A DNA stretch of 64,000 bases from Rhodococcus sp. SMB37 (GCF_004345605.1 NZ_SLVY01000003.1:186001-250000), one strand, 5' to 3'. Counted from the first letter of the stretch, positions 53,570 through 63,407 are shown. Notes: generated from the letters alone by a model not told the origin. A program made the numbers and translations.

Positions 53570-53698
53570 TTTCGCAGCCAGTGTTCCCGGTCGTCGTCGA
53601 GCACCCATGCGACGACGGCACCGGCATGCGTCGAGCGAAGGCACGCTCCCATCCCATACCGTCTTCGACGAACAGCACGCCCGCCGGCAACCCGTCGC
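53570..53698 (-). pseudogene. Internally deleted relic of a paralogue of the 61004-62125 gene
   Basis: On the minus strand DGLPAGVLFVEDGMGWERAF, then ARRMPVPS matches DGLLAGVLFIEDSMGWERAF with ARRMPVPS in the gene at 61004. The next codons jump, one frame over, to VVAWVLDDDREHWLRKA, matching VVEWMLDDDRDHWRRKTARA at that gene's end. About 110 internal codons are missing and the frame is broken. The joint lies at a short CGAC shared by both ends, which fits a deletion. The surrounding 53458-53805 interval holds nothing else. Confidence 0.75.
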
Positions 53699-53805
53699 AG
53701 CGTCCGAACGTAAGGCGCCTTGACGTGTCGGATCCGGATTGCGGCGCTCACCTTCGCGTTGCATGCTTCTTGCGGAAGGCCGCGACTACTTCGGTTCTGG
53801 CGACG

Positions 53806-56800
53806 TCACCGACTCCACTCCGCGTGACGATCCAATTCCCGCGCGAGCACATCGAACCGCGGGTGCCGCGACCACGCCGCACGATCCCCGATCACATACA
53901 GGCGCTGCTTCGCCCTGCTCACGGCGACGTTTACAAGATTCGGTTTCGACGACGCCCACCGCTTCGCGCCTTCACGGGCCGGGTCGCCTCCCAACACCAG
54001 GACGACGACCTTCGCCTCCCGTCCCTGTGCGGTGTGCACGGTTCCGGCGGTGATCCCGTCGTACCGGGAACGCAATCCCGCGAGGCGCCGCGCGACGTCC
54101 CGGAAGGGACTGAGCACGATCACGTCGTCCATCGGATGTTCCCTGCTCACCAGGTCCTCGAGAAGTTCGACGAGTCGGTCGTGTTCGGCCTGCACGAAGT
54201 GGCCGTTCGACGTCCCGGTCACGTCGTACCACTGCGACGGCGGCAGATCACCGTCCGGCTGCGGATTCCCTCCGTGGATCATCGTGCCGCCGTACGCGAT
54301 GGTGTTGACGACAGAGAACATCGGCTCGGCACAGCGCCGGTGCACACGCAGGGGCGCACCCACCCAGATCGGTTCGTCGTCGCCTCGCAAGGTCGTTCCC
54401 CACCGAGTGAGACGGTCGGCGATGGACTGGGTCGACGACCGCCCAGGCAACCACCGTTCGTCCACGCCGAACGCACCTCGCACCGCCTGCTGTGCCCGGA
54501 ACGGCAGAGTCACCACAGGTTCGAGTTGTAGCGGGTCGCCCACGACGACGGTCCGTCGCGACCTCCAGATCGCACCGACCGGGTTCTGCGGTGTCGCCTG
54601 GCCGGCTTCGTCGATGAGCAACCAGCCGAGGGCTTCACGTCCGAGCCCACGGAATACCCGGTCGAAGGAGGCGAACGTCGTCGACACGAGCGGGACGACG
54701 AAGAACAATGTGCGCCACGCGTCGGCGACGGCCGCCGGATCCAGGTCGTGTGGCGCGTTCCCTGCGACGACGTCCATCGCCCCATGCATGCTCTGACGCA
54801 TCTGTTTCGGCACCTGCGCGAGGAACTCCTTGTGGAGCGCGAGCGCTGCCACGAACAGTCGTGACCGTGCCTCGTTCAGGGCCATGTCCGACCACGGCGC
54901 GGCCAGCTCTCGGTCCGGGTCGTCGGCCCACTCCGGCCCCGGCATCGCGCCACCCCACCTCTGCCGCAACTCGTCGAGAGTGCAGTCGAGTTCGTTGCGG
55001 CGATACCGCACTGCGTCGGATCGCTGGGCGAGTTGATCGTGGGTGCCCCGTAGGTCGACCAGCTTCTGCATGGTGTGCTGGTGTGCTGCGAACGCGTCGG
55101 CGTACTTCTCTTCCCACACCGCGAGTGCATCCGTCAACCGGGTGTGGTGGGACTGCCAGAGCCGACGTTCCTCGCGTGCGCCGCGGCTCATCCGCCACCA
55201 CGCCACACGCTGCTCGTTGTGCGCGGCGAGTTCGTTCTCGACTGTGGCCCGGCCCTGCTGGAGACGGTCGACGGTACCGCGTTGCACCACTTCGATGCCG
55301 GCCGCGGAGCGAAGTGCCTCGGTGTGGGCCTCCACCTGGTCGAGGACTGCTCGCAGTTCGCTGTCGCGGTGGGCTCGCTCGCGGTACCGCTCGTACCCGT
55401 GCTGACGTTCGTCGATCATCGCGGCAACAGCGTCGCGCGCGCGGCGATACTCTGCGACGGCGTCGTGCCATGATCTGGTCGGCCCGGCCGATTCGAATTC
55501 CTTGAGGATCGACTGCAGTCCTCGTCGAGTGGCCTTCTTTCCGCTGCTCTTCTCGTCGAACCAGAGCGTGTTCGTGAATCCGGTGCGGTAGCTCTTTCGT
55601 CCGAGCCGGGCGGCGGTCAACCCCCAGGCCTTCGAATCCTTGCCGGTGTCGTTCAAGAGCGCCGTTGCGATGTCTGCGAAATAGTCGGTGTCGAACCGGT
55701 CGGAATGGATGGCGTCCGCTGCGGGCATCTCGAAGCTGATGTTCTCGACAGCACCGTTGTTGGACGAGGCCACCACGATCTCGAATCCGTGGAAGGCGTC
55801 TGTCCACCGCTGCACAACCCTCGTGTACTCGCCGGCTTTCCAGCGGTGTGGCGTCGCCGTGAACGCGTCGGCCGGGCTCGCGAGATGCGCGAGACGATCG
55901 GCGCGTTCGACGACGACCGCGGCGACGAGGTCGCGCAGCAGCGTCGATTTCCCTGTCCCCGGTGGCCCGTTCACCGCGAAAATCCCGGCGTTGCTGTGTA
56001 ACTCGTCCATGATCGTGTTGACGGCGAACTGCTGCCCGAGCGCCAAGGGATGTTCGGGCTTTCCTGGCCACCGGCCGGGCGGAATTGCTTCGGGCCGGCA
56101 CGCCACGAACGACGCAGCCGGCACAGCACTGACGTCGACGCGTCGGGCCGTGTCGAGCACTGCGTCCTCGGTGAGGTAATGCGCGAGTCCGGTGCCGATG
56201 TCTCCGGCGGCGACTCGGCCGGCGACCATCCCCAGGTCGGCGGCGATGAAGCTGTTGAGAAAGTCGGTGCCGTCGACACCGTCGGACTGCTTGACCTCCA
56301 CCGACCGGACACGGATCTCCGCGCAGTCGATCATGCCGTTCACGCCCACAAGCGCGGCGATACGTCGCCGTATCGCCGAGAGCCGTTCGGTGTCCAGGGG
56401 TAGGCGGCATCCGCAACGGGGGTTGATGTGCTGTTCGTCGTCGAGGAGTTCGGTCAGAAGTTTCTGCGCGTCGTCCAGTCCGTGCAGCCAGGACGCGGAG
56501 CCCGGTCCCGGGTTGCAGGTACGCCCGGCCGCCCACGCCAGCCCGGACAGCACTTCGGACCCGGAAACGACACAGCCGTACTTGTCGACGACGAGTGCCG
56601 CCAGCGCGCATTCCCCCGACGGTCGCGGATCGTAGTTCTCCTCACCAGGGGCGAGGATCTCGTCGACAGCGGACCACACATCGTCGATGCGGTACACGCC
56701 GAAGTAGACGATGTGCTGCCGCTCGTAGCCGGCGCGTCGCGGAGATATGCGCAGCCGATGGCCGTGTTCCCACGGCAGCAGATCGCGAGGCGTCACCTTC

Positions 56801-56916
56801 TCCACGGGCGACAGAGTGTCGAACTTGTCGACCTTCGGTACCTGCTGAGGGCTGAACAACTCCACCGCTCGCCAGAACTCGATGATGCCGCCCTGCCGAT
56901 GATATTCCGCGTCCAC
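53806..56916 (-). CDS. SF1 helicase with long helical insertion (Upf1/Dna2-like)
   Basis: A 1036-residue protein. The N-terminal 290 residues have no recognised domain. The helicase follows: Walker A GPPGTGKS (317-324), Walker B DEAGQ (769-773), motif III GDPLQLEP (793-800), TAQGREAKV (962-970) and motif VI NVAVSRAKQRLYVIGD (996-1011). About 240 residues rich in Glu, Arg and Ala (near 470-660) separate motifs I and II and look like a coiled coil, as in AAA_11/AAA_12-type helicases. The start is GTG 56916, with GAGGGGGA upstream. It has no nuclease or methylase partner and is divergent from the type VII cassette. A role in RNA/DNA surveillance or phage defence is possible but unproven. Confidence 0.88.
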   Translation of the reverse strand: MDAEYHRQGGIIEFWRAVELFSPQQVPKVDKFDTLSPVEKVTPRDLLPWEHGHRLRISPRRAGYERQHIVYFGVYRIDDVWSAVDEILAPGEENYDPRPSGECALAALVVDKYGCVVSGSEVLSGLAWAAGRTCNPGPGSASWLHGLDDAQKLLTELLDDEQHINPRCGCRLPLDTERLSAIRRRIAALVGVNGMIDCAEIRVRSVEVKQSDGVDGTDFLNSFIAADLGMVAGRVAAGDIGTGLAHYLTEDAVLDTARRVDVSAVPAASFVACRPEAIPPGRWPGKPEHPLALGQQFAVNTIMDELHSNAGIFAVNGPPGTGKSTLLRDLVAAVVVERADRLAHLASPADAFTATPHRWKAGEYTRVVQRWTDAFHGFEIVVASSNNGAVENISFEMPAADAIHSDRFDTDYFADIATALLNDTGKDSKAWGLTAARLGRKSYRTGFTNTLWFDEKSSGKKATRRGLQSILKEFESAGPTRSWHDAVAEYRRARDAVAAMIDERQHGYERYRERAHRDSELRAVLDQVEAHTEALRSAAGIEVVQRGTVDRLQQGRATVENELAAHNEQRVAWWRMSRGAREERRLWQSHHTRLTDALAVWEEKYADAFAAHQHTMQKLVDLRGTHDQLAQRSDAVRYRRNELDCTLDELRQRWGGAMPGPEWADDPDRELAAPWSDMALNEARSRLFVAALALHKEFLAQVPKQMRQSMHGAMDVVAGNAPHDLDPAAVADAWRTLFFVVPLVSTTFASFDRVFRGLGREALGWLLIDEAGQATPQNPVGAIWRSRRTVVVGDPLQLEPVVTLPFRAQQAVRGAFGVDERWLPGRSSTQSIADRLTRWGTTLRGDDEPIWVGAPLRVHRRCAEPMFSVVNTIAYGGTMIHGGNPQPDGDLPPSQWYDVTGTSNGHFVQAEHDRLVELLEDLVSREHPMDDVIVLSPFRDVARRLAGLRSRYDGITAGTVHTAQGREAKVVVLVLGGDPAREGAKRWASSKPNLVNVAVSRAKQRLYVIGDRAAWSRHPRFDVLARELDRHAEWSR

Positions 56917-57061
56917 CGCTCCCCCTCACTGCACAGTCAAGTCGGTTGCGAACCCTAGCGAAGGGTGCCGACACAGCGACCATCTACTGCGGAATTGGTG
57001 GACACCACCCGAGACGCTATTCTGTGGCGGATCGGACAAGGGGACCGATCGATGGGGGATC

Positions 57062-57373
57062 ATGGGGATGACCAACACGCTCGAAGCCGACCTGCCACAA
57101 ATCCGGTCGGTGTCACGCCACTTCGATCTGCACGCCGAAGAGCTCTGCGAGATCGACACCTCACCGATGAGGGCTCATTCGACAAACGGATTCCTGCAGG
57201 TGTCGTCCGTCGCCGCCGCGCTCGGCGACGCCGAGGCAGCAACCCGCCGCGCCCTGTTGATCCTCGCCGATAGATCATGGGCACTGCACGACACCATGAA
57301 CCGCGTGTGTGAGGACTACTCACAAACCGAGGAACACTTCAGGGACGAACTCGCGAGGGCAGTGTCCGCGTGA
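57062..57373 (+). CDS. EspC-like ESX/type VII secretion-associated protein
   Basis: A 103-residue helical protein: MTNTLEADLPQIRSVSRHFD, then HAEELCEIDTS, ALGDAEAATRRALLILADRS and a C-terminal YSQTEEHFRDELARAV. Length and the helix-turn-helix hairpin pattern suit the EspC/DUF2580 family, which pair with larger type VII substrates. A Y-x-x-x-E-like motif (YSQTE) precedes the end, as in ESX export signals (YxxxD/E). It overlaps the next gene by 4 bp (ATGA-type, GTGA). ATG 57062 follows a GGGGGA; ATG 57068 is an alternative. A truncated copy lies at 44448. Confidence 0.65.
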   Translation: MGMTNTLEADLPQIRSVSRHFDLHAEELCEIDTSPMRAHSTNGFLQVSSVAAALGDAEAATRRALLILADRSWALHDTMNRVCEDYSQTEEHFRDELARAVSA

Positions 57374-59760
57374 TTCCCTCGGTATCCGATGTACGTCAAT
57401 GGAATTGGTCGGCGCTATCCGAACAGGTGATCTCAACAGAGTCGGTCGCCACCCGACTCGAGGACGCCCGCGACTCGATCCACGCATCCACCAACGACCT
57501 CTGGTCTGCATGGACAGGTATCGCTGCCGACGCCGCAGCAGACCACCTCGACCGCGAACGCAAGTCCGACACCAACATCTCCTACGAACTACGCGAAATC
57601 GCCTCCGCCACCAGAAGAGCCGACGAAGATCTCGCACACGCAGCCCGTGTGGCTCTCGACAGAATCGCCGCCGCCGAACGAGCCGGCTTCACTGTCGGTG
57701 ACGGGGGCGTCACCGCCGGGCCAGACTTCACAGGGGTCTACGAGGGAGAACCCGACGCCGCCGCGCATTGGGGCATGATTCAAGACGCACTGCGCGTGAT
57801 CGGTGAGGTGGACGACGACCATGCACGCCGCATCACCGGCATCGTCTCGAACCTCATCGACGTCACACCATCACCAGCAGCCTTCTCCCCCGACGAAGCC
57901 GCCCACGACTGGGCCATGCTCACCGATGGCACGGTCACGTCCGAAGATCTGGGACGGTTCACCACGAACCTTGCCGCAGCCGGACTCGACCCGCAGTCTC
58001 TCGATGAGCTTGCGAAAGGCAAGGTCGTCACCGCCCTTCCAGCAGGCGCGTTCAGCTACCTCGAGAACCTGTACGGCGAAGCCGGAGCGGATGGCGTCAT
58101 GGAGTTGCAGCAGCAACTCCTTGCCGACGGCAGTACCTCAGCACTCGACGCCCGCGACAGTCTCGCAAACGGAATTCTCACACTGTCGAACGAACACGTC
58201 CGCGACGTCGACGACGACCGCGGCGGATGGGACCGCCTACCACAGGACGTCCGCGACCTCGTCGGAGCGCGCCCCGGCTCGGCCCAGCTCGACGGTTACC
58301 AGGTCCCGCCCACCTTGTCCGCATTCATGGACACCTTGCCGCCCGACATCCGGAGCGAGCTCGAGTCCGAGCCAGGCGCCGCGGCCACTGCACACCGCAA
58401 CGCACTCGCCGATCCGGCTGACGCCGCCTACATCGACTCCGTGATCCGCGGGCGCGAATTCTGGGACTTCGTCGGAACAGGGAACGGCACTCCCGGCGCC
58501 GAACTCGGCACGAAACTCGTCGAATCGGCCGCATCCCAGGCATCCGTGCTCGATACGCCCGGATCCGGCACCTCGCCGTACGACACCATCCCCATCACGG
58601 TCGGTCATGCCGGCGAATCGATGCTCGACGTCGCCACGAGCAACCACGACGTCAGTGCCCGTGTGCTTGCAGGAGACCTGAACGGAGACGGCCGCACCGA
58701 CATTCAACGCGACGACATTCTCACACCACTGTTCACTCATGCCTGGGACGACGGTGGAGAGTCCGCAGGACGCCTCACCAACTGGATGACCCACGAGATC
58801 GGCGACGCCCACGCTGCCGGCGACCCCGCACGTGCCGACCGCGCGGAGCTCGCCGCGCTCCACCTGTCGCAGTATCTTTCACACGAAGCGAGCTTCGACC
58901 GATTGATGGACGTCCACGGCGAGAACACCTCCAGTATCGGTGAGGTGAATCCCGGACTGGTTCGAGCATTCGCCGACGGGTTGCATGGGTACATCCCCGA
59001 ACTTGTCAGGGCGGACGCGTCAGGGGCCTGGAAAGAGGACAACCTCGATTCACCCAATTCGAACGAGAACGCGCGTCGCATCTTCACTCTCATGGCGACG
59101 GATCAGGAATCCAGTGCCATATTCGGAAGCGCGGCTACTGCATTCGGTCGGTACTACGCAGACGACTTCGTCGAAGGCCCCTCGTATCTCGGTGCTTCCA
59201 ACGCGGGTCGCCTCCAAGCGCTGCTCGATACCGGCATCTACAACGCAGGAAGAGAAATGTTCGACGACCGCGCTCGGATCGATGAGTTCGTGCAGCAGCG
59301 CCGAGAAGACACGTTCAACACGAACTACACGATCATCCGGAATCTTGTCGCACTCGATCCCCGCCTCAGCGGCACGGTCGGACTCTTGATGGACGTCAAC
59401 AGCACCTCTATCCGAGACACGTTCGTGCCGGCATTCGATAACCCCGAGCTGACCCCGTTCACCGGCGACTTCAGTCGATACAGCGCGCCGAACGCGTACA
59501 ACCTGCTGGAGAATGCGGTGGGGCGGTACGGATTGCCGGACGATCCCACCATCGTGGACGACCTTCGCACACTCGGACTGTTGAGATCCGACGGAACACT
59601 CACCTACCCGAGCGGCGACCCCTCCCTCGACAAAATCACCGACCTCGCCGACCGGACTTTAGAGACACACGGAATCGACTTCTCCACCTTCCGCGAGCAC
59701 TACATCGACGCATACGGAAGCGTCGCACCTACTACAAGGGAGTCGAGCAGCCCACGATGA
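57370..59760 (+). CDS. Large type VII-associated protein: WXG-like N-terminus and TPR-like region
   Basis: A 796-residue protein. The N-terminal 90 residues look like a WXG100/LXG helical hairpin (WSALSEQVISTESVATRLED, then LWSAWTGIAADAAADHLD, with W-T-G at the turn). The body is helical, with LPAGAFSYLENLYGEAGADG repeating the pattern of mycobacterial TPR-region proteins, and a DLNGDGRTDIQRDDILTP loop that resembles a calcium-binding DxDGD site. No catalytic motif is recognised. Start GTG 57370 overlaps the EspC-like stop; its stop overlaps the lipoprotein ATG. It is probably the secreted component of the cassette, with unknown activity. Confidence 0.7.
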   Translation: MIPSVSDVRQWNWSALSEQVISTESVATRLEDARDSIHASTNDLWSAWTGIAADAAADHLDRERKSDTNISYELREIASATRRADEDLAHAARVALDRIAAAERAGFTVGDGGVTAGPDFTGVYEGEPDAAAHWGMIQDALRVIGEVDDDHARRITGIVSNLIDVTPSPAAFSPDEAAHDWAMLTDGTVTSEDLGRFTTNLAAAGLDPQSLDELAKGKVVTALPAGAFSYLENLYGEAGADGVMELQQQLLADGSTSALDARDSLANGILTLSNEHVRDVDDDRGGWDRLPQDVRDLVGARPGSAQLDGYQVPPTLSAFMDTLPPDIRSELESEPGAAATAHRNALADPADAAYIDSVIRGREFWDFVGTGNGTPGAELGTKLVESAASQASVLDTPGSGTSPYDTIPITVGHAGESMLDVATSNHDVSARVLAGDLNGDGRTDIQRDDILTPLFTHAWDDGGESAGRLTNWMTHEIGDAHAAGDPARADRAELAALHLSQYLSHEASFDRLMDVHGENTSSIGEVNPGLVRAFADGLHGYIPELVRADASGAWKEDNLDSPNSNENARRIFTLMATDQESSAIFGSAATAFGRYYADDFVEGPSYLGASNAGRLQALLDTGIYNAGREMFDDRARIDEFVQQRREDTFNTNYTIIRNLVALDPRLSGTVGLLMDVNSTSIRDTFVPAFDNPELTPFTGDFSRYSAPNAYNLLENAVGRYGLPDDPTIVDDLRTLGLLRSDGTLTYPSGDPSLDKITDLADRTLETHGIDFSTFREHYIDAYGSVAPTTRESSSPR

Positions 59761-60509
59761 AACATCCCACCACCGGAAAAACCATCATCGTGATCGTCAC
59801 CGCAGCATTGACCTTCACGACAGGAGCCTGCGCAACACCCGACCCCGTGCCGACACCACCTGAACCCGAACAGGTCTCCTTCGCAGCACTCGACGCCGAC
59901 GCAAAACTGATGTCACATCGCTGGAATGCACCAGACGGTGTTTCACTCGACTCACGAGAACTACAAGCGGTCCGGTCCTACATCGAAAGCGCAAGCACCT
60001 ACGACCACACGGCAGATCGAGCCAGCGTCCACCCCGGATTCTGGGATGTCCGAACCCAATGGGAAACCACTCCCATACCTGAATACGGGACGGTCTACCA
60101 CCACATCCTCCTGATCGAACCCTCCGTCCACATCGGCGAACCCGTAACAGAAGTATTGGTGTGCAGCGACTATATGAACACCGCGATATCCACAAAATAC
60201 GCATGGATACGCATCCATACAATGCGGTACACGCCCCTACGAATCCGACTGTCCACCGACGGCCCTGCCACCACTCCAGCACTCGACTACGAGCATCGAC
60301 TTCCCTATCCGACGTGGAATGTATTCGAAGGCCTCGAAATAGAACGAGCAGATGGCGACCGCGGCAGCAAGAGGCCCATGTGGACCATCTGCGATGAGGA
60401 CATGCCGGGATACAACCCGGAAGCACCCCAAGAGGAGGAGCTTCCGGCCGCGCCCGTCGTCGAACCGTTCTACCCCGGCTGGCCGACCCTCCTCGACGAG
60501 CATCCATAG
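59757..60509 (+). CDS. Lipoprotein of the type VII cassette
   Basis: A 250-residue lipoprotein (lipobox TGAC, Cys25) followed by a Pro-rich linker (PDPVPTPPEPE) and a globular domain with ELQAVRSYIESASTYDHTAD, HHILLIEPSVHIGEPVTEVL and IRIHTMRYTPLRIRLSTDGP. I recognise no family. Its ATG overlaps the stop of the 796-residue gene by 4 bp, so it is made with it. It may be an immunity-like or surface partner; that is inference. The C-terminus is Pro/Glu-rich. It seems less GC-rich than its neighbours. Confidence 0.7.
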   Translation: MKHPTTGKTIIVIVTAALTFTTGACATPDPVPTPPEPEQVSFAALDADAKLMSHRWNAPDGVSLDSRELQAVRSYIESASTYDHTADRASVHPGFWDVRTQWETTPIPEYGTVYHHILLIEPSVHIGEPVTEVLVCSDYMNTAISTKYAWIRIHTMRYTPLRIRLSTDGPATTPALDYEHRLPYPTWNVFEGLEIERADGDRGSKRPMWTICDEDMPGYNPEAPQEEELPAAPVVEPFYPGWPTLLDEHP

Positions 60510-61003
60510 AATCGTGGGTGTGTCCGGAGCATCTGATGCAGTGAAACAGCCAGACCGCATGGCGTCACCCTGCATTCACAGAGAGATGCGAGCGGGTCCG
60601 AGCAAGTGGGCGCCGATCACTCCGTCACACAGGCGCATCCATATATCTCCGCGATGCCGGAGGTACGCGGCATACGGGAGGATGCCACCGCGCCCGGCAT
60701 CTTTGGTGCATTTCTACCCAACCAGCGACCAATATTCCACCAAAGACCCCCTCCATCATCGTTTCGATGTGCTCGGGATGTTCACCGGAGCGGTATCCCC
60801 GCCGTCAGCGAACCGAAACGATTCGTGCGCGGCGAAATCGATTTGTTCCGTTGACAATTCGACGTGACCACCGAAGAGGTGTGGGCAAGATTCGGGCATG
60901 GGTGCACGGCGCCGGGACGCCGTCGGTGCTCGCCCTCCAGCAGGATCGGTCGTTGTCGGGCTCCTCCTTGGAGCGATGGGCGTGAGGTGCGGCGGCACGT
61001 CTA
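60510..61003. other. Gene-free interval after the type VII cassette
   Basis: I see no convincing gene in these 494 bp. The minus strand has a 47-codon ORF (about 60756-60899) without a ribosome site. The part near 60640-60760 is AT-richer than the rest. No hairpin was found near the lipoprotein stop. Confidence 0.45.
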
Positions 61004-62125
61004 TCACTGCGGTCCCGCATCCCCTGCACGAGCGGTCTTTCGCCGCCAGTGATCGCGGTCGTCGTCGAGCATCCACTCGACCACGTCGCCGTCGGGGCGG
61101 ACGGCGTCGGTGAGCCAGTGGGTCTCGTCTGGTGCCCACCCGGCGATCACACTCGCGGCATCTTCGTCGACGTCGATCGCGGTGCCCGCCGCGGCGAGAT
61201 ATCCCGTCACCGTGAGGTGCACTCCCCCGTACATTTCGGCGACGCGACTCCAGTCGGGCATCACCCAGCGACCGTCGCGGCCGGTGGTCCGGTACCAGTC
61301 GTGACGTTTCTGCGCCGTCACCTCCAACGGGAAACGCCGGCACAAATCGGCCCACGCATCGGCGCCGTCGATCTCGAACACCTCGATTCCCGACGGCACC
61401 GGCATGCGTCGAGCGAAGGCCCGCTCCCAGCCCATACTGTCTTCGATGAACAGGACGCCCGCCAGCAACCCGTCATCAAGAGACCGCGCCGAACAGCGCG
61501 CCTCCCCCGGAAAAGACCACCACTCACCCGAGAAGTTCGCCTTCGGGTCTTGCGGGCGCTCGCGTTCCGCTTTGGCTTCCTGGTCGACGACGCGGTCGCG
61601 CCATGCGACCAGGCAGTCGGTGAGCGGCTCTTGTTCGGGGGGTTGCTGCACAGATGATTCGGCAGAATCGGCCCAGCCCACCGACCATTGGTCGTCGCGA
61701 GCCACCTCGGTCGGCCACCAGTCGACGTGAGGTGACTGCGCGATGTGGTCGGCGACGCGCCGCAGTTCTCGTCGCATGGGGGTGGTGGCGGCGAGGATGT
61801 CTTCCCCGTCGGGTTCCTGCCAGTAGCGGGCATTGTCCACCGCCATCCCGAGCGCCGAACGCAGGACCGCTGCCGTCACCTCGGGGAGCAGCACGGTCGA
61901 GAGCTTACGGGCGACCTCCTCCGGTGGAAGGTCGGGCAGCGGCTCGTCGGCACCCGGGCCGTACAGGACACCCGGGTTGGGGTCGAGGTTGTGTGCGGCG
62001 TAGAAGACGGCGGAGTTGAAAGAACTCCGGTCGTAGCTCTGCCAGGTGGCGCGGTCGGCTTCCCGCGCAAATTCCAACAACAACCTGCGGCCGCGAGGGC
62101 CTGTCAACAATGCGTTTGCCGTCAT
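61004..62125 (-). CDS. Uncharacterised 373-residue protein with a paralogous relic nearby
   Basis: A soluble, Trp- and Asp-rich protein that I cannot assign. The N-terminal half is helical (LTGPRGRRLLLEFAREADRA, then LRSALGMAVDNARYWQEPDG, with VDWWPTEVARDDQWSVGW); the C-terminal half has FPGEARCSARSLDDGL, MGWERAFARRMPVPSGIEVF, GADAWADLCRRFPLEV and HDWYRTTGRDGRWVMPDW. The pattern is regular and clearly coding. A deleted copy of its C-terminal half lies at 53570-53698, so it belongs to a small local family. Its start is ATG 62125. It faces the type VII cassette across 494 bp. Confidence 0.75.
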   Translation of the reverse strand: MTANALLTGPRGRRLLLEFAREADRATWQSYDRSSFNSAVFYAAHNLDPNPGVLYGPGADEPLPDLPPEEVARKLSTVLLPEVTAAVLRSALGMAVDNARYWQEPDGEDILAATTPMRRELRRVADHIAQSPHVDWWPTEVARDDQWSVGWADSAESSVQQPPEQEPLTDCLVAWRDRVVDQEAKAERERPQDPKANFSGEWWSFPGEARCSARSLDDGLLAGVLFIEDSMGWERAFARRMPVPSGIEVFEIDGADAWADLCRRFPLEVTAQKRHDWYRTTGRDGRWVMPDWSRVAEMYGGVHLTVTGYLAAAGTAIDVDEDAASVIAGWAPDETHWLTDAVRPDGDVVEWMLDDDRDHWRRKTARAGDAGPQ

Positions 62126-62207
62126 GCGGACCAGTAGATCACCGGACGACCCGAATCACCGGTGGTGTACGGCAGGGCGTCAGGGCACCCGGACGCCCTG
62201 CCACTGA

Positions 62208-63407
62208 TCAGTCCAGCGATCGATACACGCGTGACTCGAATTCGAGGAACCCGTCGACAGATGCGCGGTCGGCGAACGGCAGGATCTGCGTCGCCCAGAT
62301 CCCGGCGACATCTGCACTACGATCGATCCAGTAATACAGATTTGCCAATCCGGCCCAACTCAACGATCCGGCGCTGCGACCTGTAGGCGCTTGCTCTTCG
62401 TTGACCATGAAAGTGTAGGCCCACGTCTTGCGCTGCCCGGGAAAGAATTCTGCGTCGTTCGACAGTTCCGGCTCGACGCCGGGCAGCATGGTCACCTGAA
62501 GATTGCCGAGACCGTTGATCGCGGCGTTCGCAACGGTTTCCGGCTGCAGCACCCGGCCATGTTCACCTTCGCCGTCGTTCAGCCACATTTGCAGAAAACG
62601 GCTGTAGTCACCGACGGTCGAGTACAGACCGTGGCCACCCATATCCACCTCGGGTTCCTGCGGCAGCACCAGACCGGTCGGTTCCAGCGTCCCATCCTCT
62701 CCACGTTGGTGGACCTCAGTCCGCCGGTCCTCCATCGACGGAGTCAGAACGAATGATGTGTCGCTCATTCCGAGAGGGCCGAATACCCGCTCCGCCATGA
62801 CCTCCCCGAGTCGCTTCCCGCGAATGGCCTCGACCACCAGCCCCGCCCAATCGATGTTGGATCCGTAATTCCACCGGGTGCCGGGCTCGAACAACAACGG
62901 GGTGTTCAAGGCGGCACGAGTTGCTGTGATGACACTCGGATGCACGCCGTCGACGACGAGACGATGATACGTCTCGTCGAAGAACGAATAGCCGAGTCCG
63001 GCCGTGTGCAACAAGAGCATTCGTGTGGTGATCGGCGTCTTGGGAGCTCGCAACTTCAGTGCCCCGGCATCATCGAAACCCTCTGCGACGGACAGGTCTG
63101 CGATCTCGGGAACATAATCCGAGGCGGGAGCATCGAGGTCGAGCAGCCCCTCCTCGACGCACTGAAGCACCGTCGTTCCGGTGATGGCCTTGGTCGTGGA
63201 GAACATCGCGAACACTGAATCTGGCTTCATGGGTGCCGCATCGTTCAACGACCGGACACCGGCCGCACCCTCGTACACGGATCCTGTCGAGCGCGTCACC
63301 GCGGCAGCCACACCGGGAACGAGGTCGGGGCCATTTGGAGCGGTGGTGACATCGGCGAGGGCATCGTCGAGCGTCGACTTCAACGGAGATTGTTTCAGCG
63401 TGGACAT
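62208..63407 (-). CDS. Beta-lactamase-fold serine hydrolase (class C/EstB-type esterase)
   Basis: A 399-residue protein with S70-T-T-K73 (SxxK), Y181-G-S183 (YxN/S position), and a C-terminal [20 protein letters not shown] segment with the third motif. [13 protein letters not shown] is typical of EstB-like esterases. It probably hydrolyses esters rather than beta-lactams. The start ATG 63407 follows GGAAGGAT; the frame extends upstream but is shadow. It is in the same direction as the AraC gene, 108 bp downstream of it. Confidence 0.88.
   Translation of the reverse strand: MSTLKQSPLKSTLDDALADVTTAPNGPDLVPGVAAAVTRSTGSVYEGAAGVRSLNDAAPMKPDSVFAMFSTTKAITGTTVLQCVEEGLLDLDAPASDYVPEIADLSVAEGFDDAGALKLRAPKTPITTRMLLLHTAGLGYSFFDETYHRLVVDGVHPSVITATRAALNTPLLFEPGTRWNYGSNIDWAGLVVEAIRGKRLGEVMAERVFGPLGMSDTSFVLTPSMEDRRTEVHQRGEDGTLEPTGLVLPQEPEVDMGGHGLYSTVGDYSRFLQMWLNDGEGEHGRVLQPETVANAAINGLGNLQVTMLPGVEPELSNDAEFFPGQRKTWAYTFMVNEEQAPTGRSAGSLSWAGLANLYYWIDRSADVAGIWATQILPFADRASVDGFLEFESRVYRSLD

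Noticed and set aside
53017-54531. 504-codon plus-strand ORF
   Set aside because: It overlaps the cupredoxin and helicase genes on the opposite strand and is His/Arg/Pro-rich shadow.
60756-60899. 47-codon minus-strand ORF beginning MPESCPHLFGG
   Set aside because: There is no ribosome site and no known match; it is too short to support.
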